This document shows positions 62,998 through 64,000 of a stretch of DNA of 64,000 nucleotides, piece after piece (positions within the stretch are counted from its first letter, which is position 1; each line of letters begins with the position of its first letter). The position numbers and the translations under genes are program-made. The notes under the pieces were generated by a model, which was given only the letters and a program-made list of their open reading frames with translations, had not been told where the DNA came from and did no database searches. The DNA comes from Anaerococcus provencensis (GTDB lineage Bacteria > Bacillota > Clostridia > Tissierellales > Peptoniphilaceae): assembly GCF_000312365.2 (NCBI RefSeq), contig NZ_HG003685.1, positions 226,502-290,501 of the forward strand, written 5' to 3'.

Positions 62998-63828
62998 ATG
63001 GATTACGAAAAACCATTTTTATATATAGATACAAATTTTGCTCCAGATGAGGCCTTGATGACTTATATGGCTACAAAGTCCTATGACTTTGAGCTTGTGG
63101 CTTTGTCTACTGGATCTGGAATGATGAATACAAAGCTTGCGGCTGAAAATATTGTCGGCCTTATGACTGATGATGGCCTATACTTATCAGTGGCAGCAGG
63201 AGAGGACTTGTTAACCTACCATAATTTGGATAAGGAAATTTTTACTACGACTAAAGATTATATAGAAAAATTGCCTGCCTATGAAAATATAATTGATAAG
63301 GCCAGTGATTGTGGCAAACTTGATATCATTGCTACAGCAGGTCTTACAAATATTGCCAAGGCCATAGAGGAAGCCCCTGAGATAGAGGATTATATATCCC
63401 ATATTTTTATCCTTGGTGGGGAATGTGATGGCGAAGTTTCAGAAACTTTTATAGAAGACCCAGCATCTGTTGATAAGATTTTAAATTCTAGTATTGACTT
63501 ATTTTTATTACCCATAGAAATAGCTAATCAGTTTAGTCTTTCTGATGATATGATAGAAAAATTGTCAGGTCAAGATAAGAATCTGGATATAATCTTAGAT
63601 GAGTTTAAGAAAGATAATTATAGACTCCTTAAAGCCAATCTTTTGATGTATTTGATGCTTATACCAGAGGCCTTTATCTTTGAGGAATCTGGATTTGGAA
63701 TTCATGTTGACGATTCTGACGGTGAGCAGGGAAGTCTTTATAGGACTGATACAAGGAAGAAAAACTATAGGGTCACTAGGGTAAATGAGGATACTTTCTA
63801 CGACTTTCTCATGGGGAGCCTAAAGTGA
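62998..63828 (+). CDS. divergent nucleoside-hydrolase-family protein
   Basis: This 276-residue protein resembles inosine-uridine nucleoside hydrolases in order of motifs: YIDTNFAPDEALM at residues 10-21 where the family has DTDPGxDDA, the core TAGLTNIAKAI strand, and HIFILGGE. Several calcium or ribose ligands differ: D-T-N-x3-D-E replaces D-T-D-P-G-x-D-D, FIEDPASV stands for the NxxxDPEAA motif, and no C-terminal HDP-like His is visible. It may be a catalytically altered or inactive relative. It overlaps the next gene's start by three bases. TGAGGTATT is the ribosome site. Confidence 0.7.
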   Translation: MDYEKPFLYIDTNFAPDEALMTYMATKSYDFELVALSTGSGMMNTKLAAENIVGLMTDDGLYLSVAAGEDLLTYHNLDKEIFTTTKDYIEKLPAYENIIDKASDCGKLDIIATAGLTNIAKAIEEAPEIEDYISHIFILGGECDGEVSETFIEDPASVDKILNSSIDLFLLPIEIANQFSLSDDMIEKLSGQDKNLDIILDEFKKDNYRLLKANLLMYLMLIPEAFIFEESGFGIHVDDSDGEQGSLYRTDTRKKNYRVTRVNEDTFYDFLMGSLK

Positions 63829-64000
63829 AATTTAAAAAACCTGGCCTTAGAATAGTTAAGACCTTCATAGCTGTAACCCTTGCTATGCTGATTTCATCTT
63901 TTAGACCAGGAGAGGGCTTGCCTTTTTATAGTGCCATTGCTGCCATAATTTGCCTAAAGTCTGACGTGGAAGGATCCCGTGAGATTGGCATAAATAGGGT
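63825..64000 (+). CDS. aromatic-acid exporter-like membrane protein (partial, runs off the window)
   Basis: The first 58 codons are present. Starting at GTG 63825, after GGGGAGCC, the frame reads KFKKPGLRIVKTFIAVTLAMLISSF..., an N-terminal membrane segment, then FYSAIAAIICLKSDVEGSREIGINR. This pattern is seen at the start of FUSC/aromatic acid exporter (DUF939) proteins. The GTG overlaps the nucleoside hydrolase stop. The 3' end is beyond the window, so the assignment rests on the N-terminal signature only. Confidence 0.6.
   Translation, partial: MKFKKPGLRIVKTFIAVTLAMLISSFRPGEGLPFYSAIAAIICLKSDVEGSREIGINR

Noticed and set aside
1-64000. CRISPR arrays, insertion sequences, integrases and prophage genes
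   Set aside because: No regularly spaced repeats, transposase or integrase motifs, or phage structural genes were found on either strand.

Overview
The window is about 64 kb of AT-rich, densely coding DNA from a Gram-positive, low-GC, anaerobic and fermentative bacterium. The protein families (galacto-N-biose phosphorylase, GH101 mucin glycosidase, rubrerythrin, several PTS systems, a T-box leader, L-2-hydroxyisocaproate dehydrogenase, M29 and M3 peptidases) and strong Shine-Dalgarno sites suggest a Peptoniphilaceae relative such as Anaerococcus. That placement is an inference; no rRNA or tRNA gene was recognised.

Layout. 0-6 kb: a membrane-anchored hypothetical protein, two intact CPBP-family membrane proteases, and between them an AT-rich insert with a TPR-type XRE regulator, a detached radical-SAM SPASM tail, an ABC exporter and a broken CPBP/regulator remnant. 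6-11 kb: uracil permease, dicarboxylate symporter, hydroxyisocaproate dehydrogenase, phosphoglucose isomerase. 11.2-25.6 kb: a locus for mucin core-1 O-glycans. It holds a nine-gene operon (ABC importer, GH112 phosphorylase, small membrane protein, ATPase, GalE, nucleotidyltransferase, sulfatase) followed by a secreted GH101 endo-alpha-N-acetylgalactosaminidase; both promoters carry a related operator-like element. 25.7-28.8 kb: YajC plus a mannose-family PTS of the GalNAc type. 28.8-32.3 kb: a MarR regulator, a PatB-type C-S lyase and an amino-acid permease, with matching palindromes before the regulator and the lyase. 32.4-36.6 kb: rubrerythrin, NagB, an XRE/membrane-protein pair, and BrnQ behind a T-box leader.

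36.7-42.7 kb (minus strand): a PRD regulator, aldolase, galactitol-type PTS and galactonate dehydratase operon with no kinase, which suggests a PTS-primed galactonate route. 42.9-47.1 kb: an M29 aminopeptidase and a bacteriocin-associated ABC permease/ATPase pair whose permease is split by a frameshift at an A7 tract. 47.2-50.7 kb: an RpiR regulator facing a fruK-PTS operon. 50.9-53.4 kb: oligoendopeptidase F and an FNT channel. 53.6-58.9 kb: the conserved gltX-cysS-rlmB-yacP block, followed where sigH usually lies by an unusual sigma-70 gene with an acidic N-terminus and a one-base frameshift. 59-64 kb: an old-yellow-enzyme flavoprotein, a GntR-controlled ABC transporter, a divergent nucleoside hydrolase, and the start of an aromatic-acid-exporter-like protein.

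How it works together: GH101 releases Gal-beta-1,3-GalNAc outside the cell, the ABC system imports it, GH112 phosphorolyses it to Gal-1-phosphate and GalNAc, and the nucleotidyltransferase and GalE can feed the galactose to UDP-glucose. No GalNAc kinase is present. The GalNAc-type PTS and NagB lie downstream and could deal with amino sugars.
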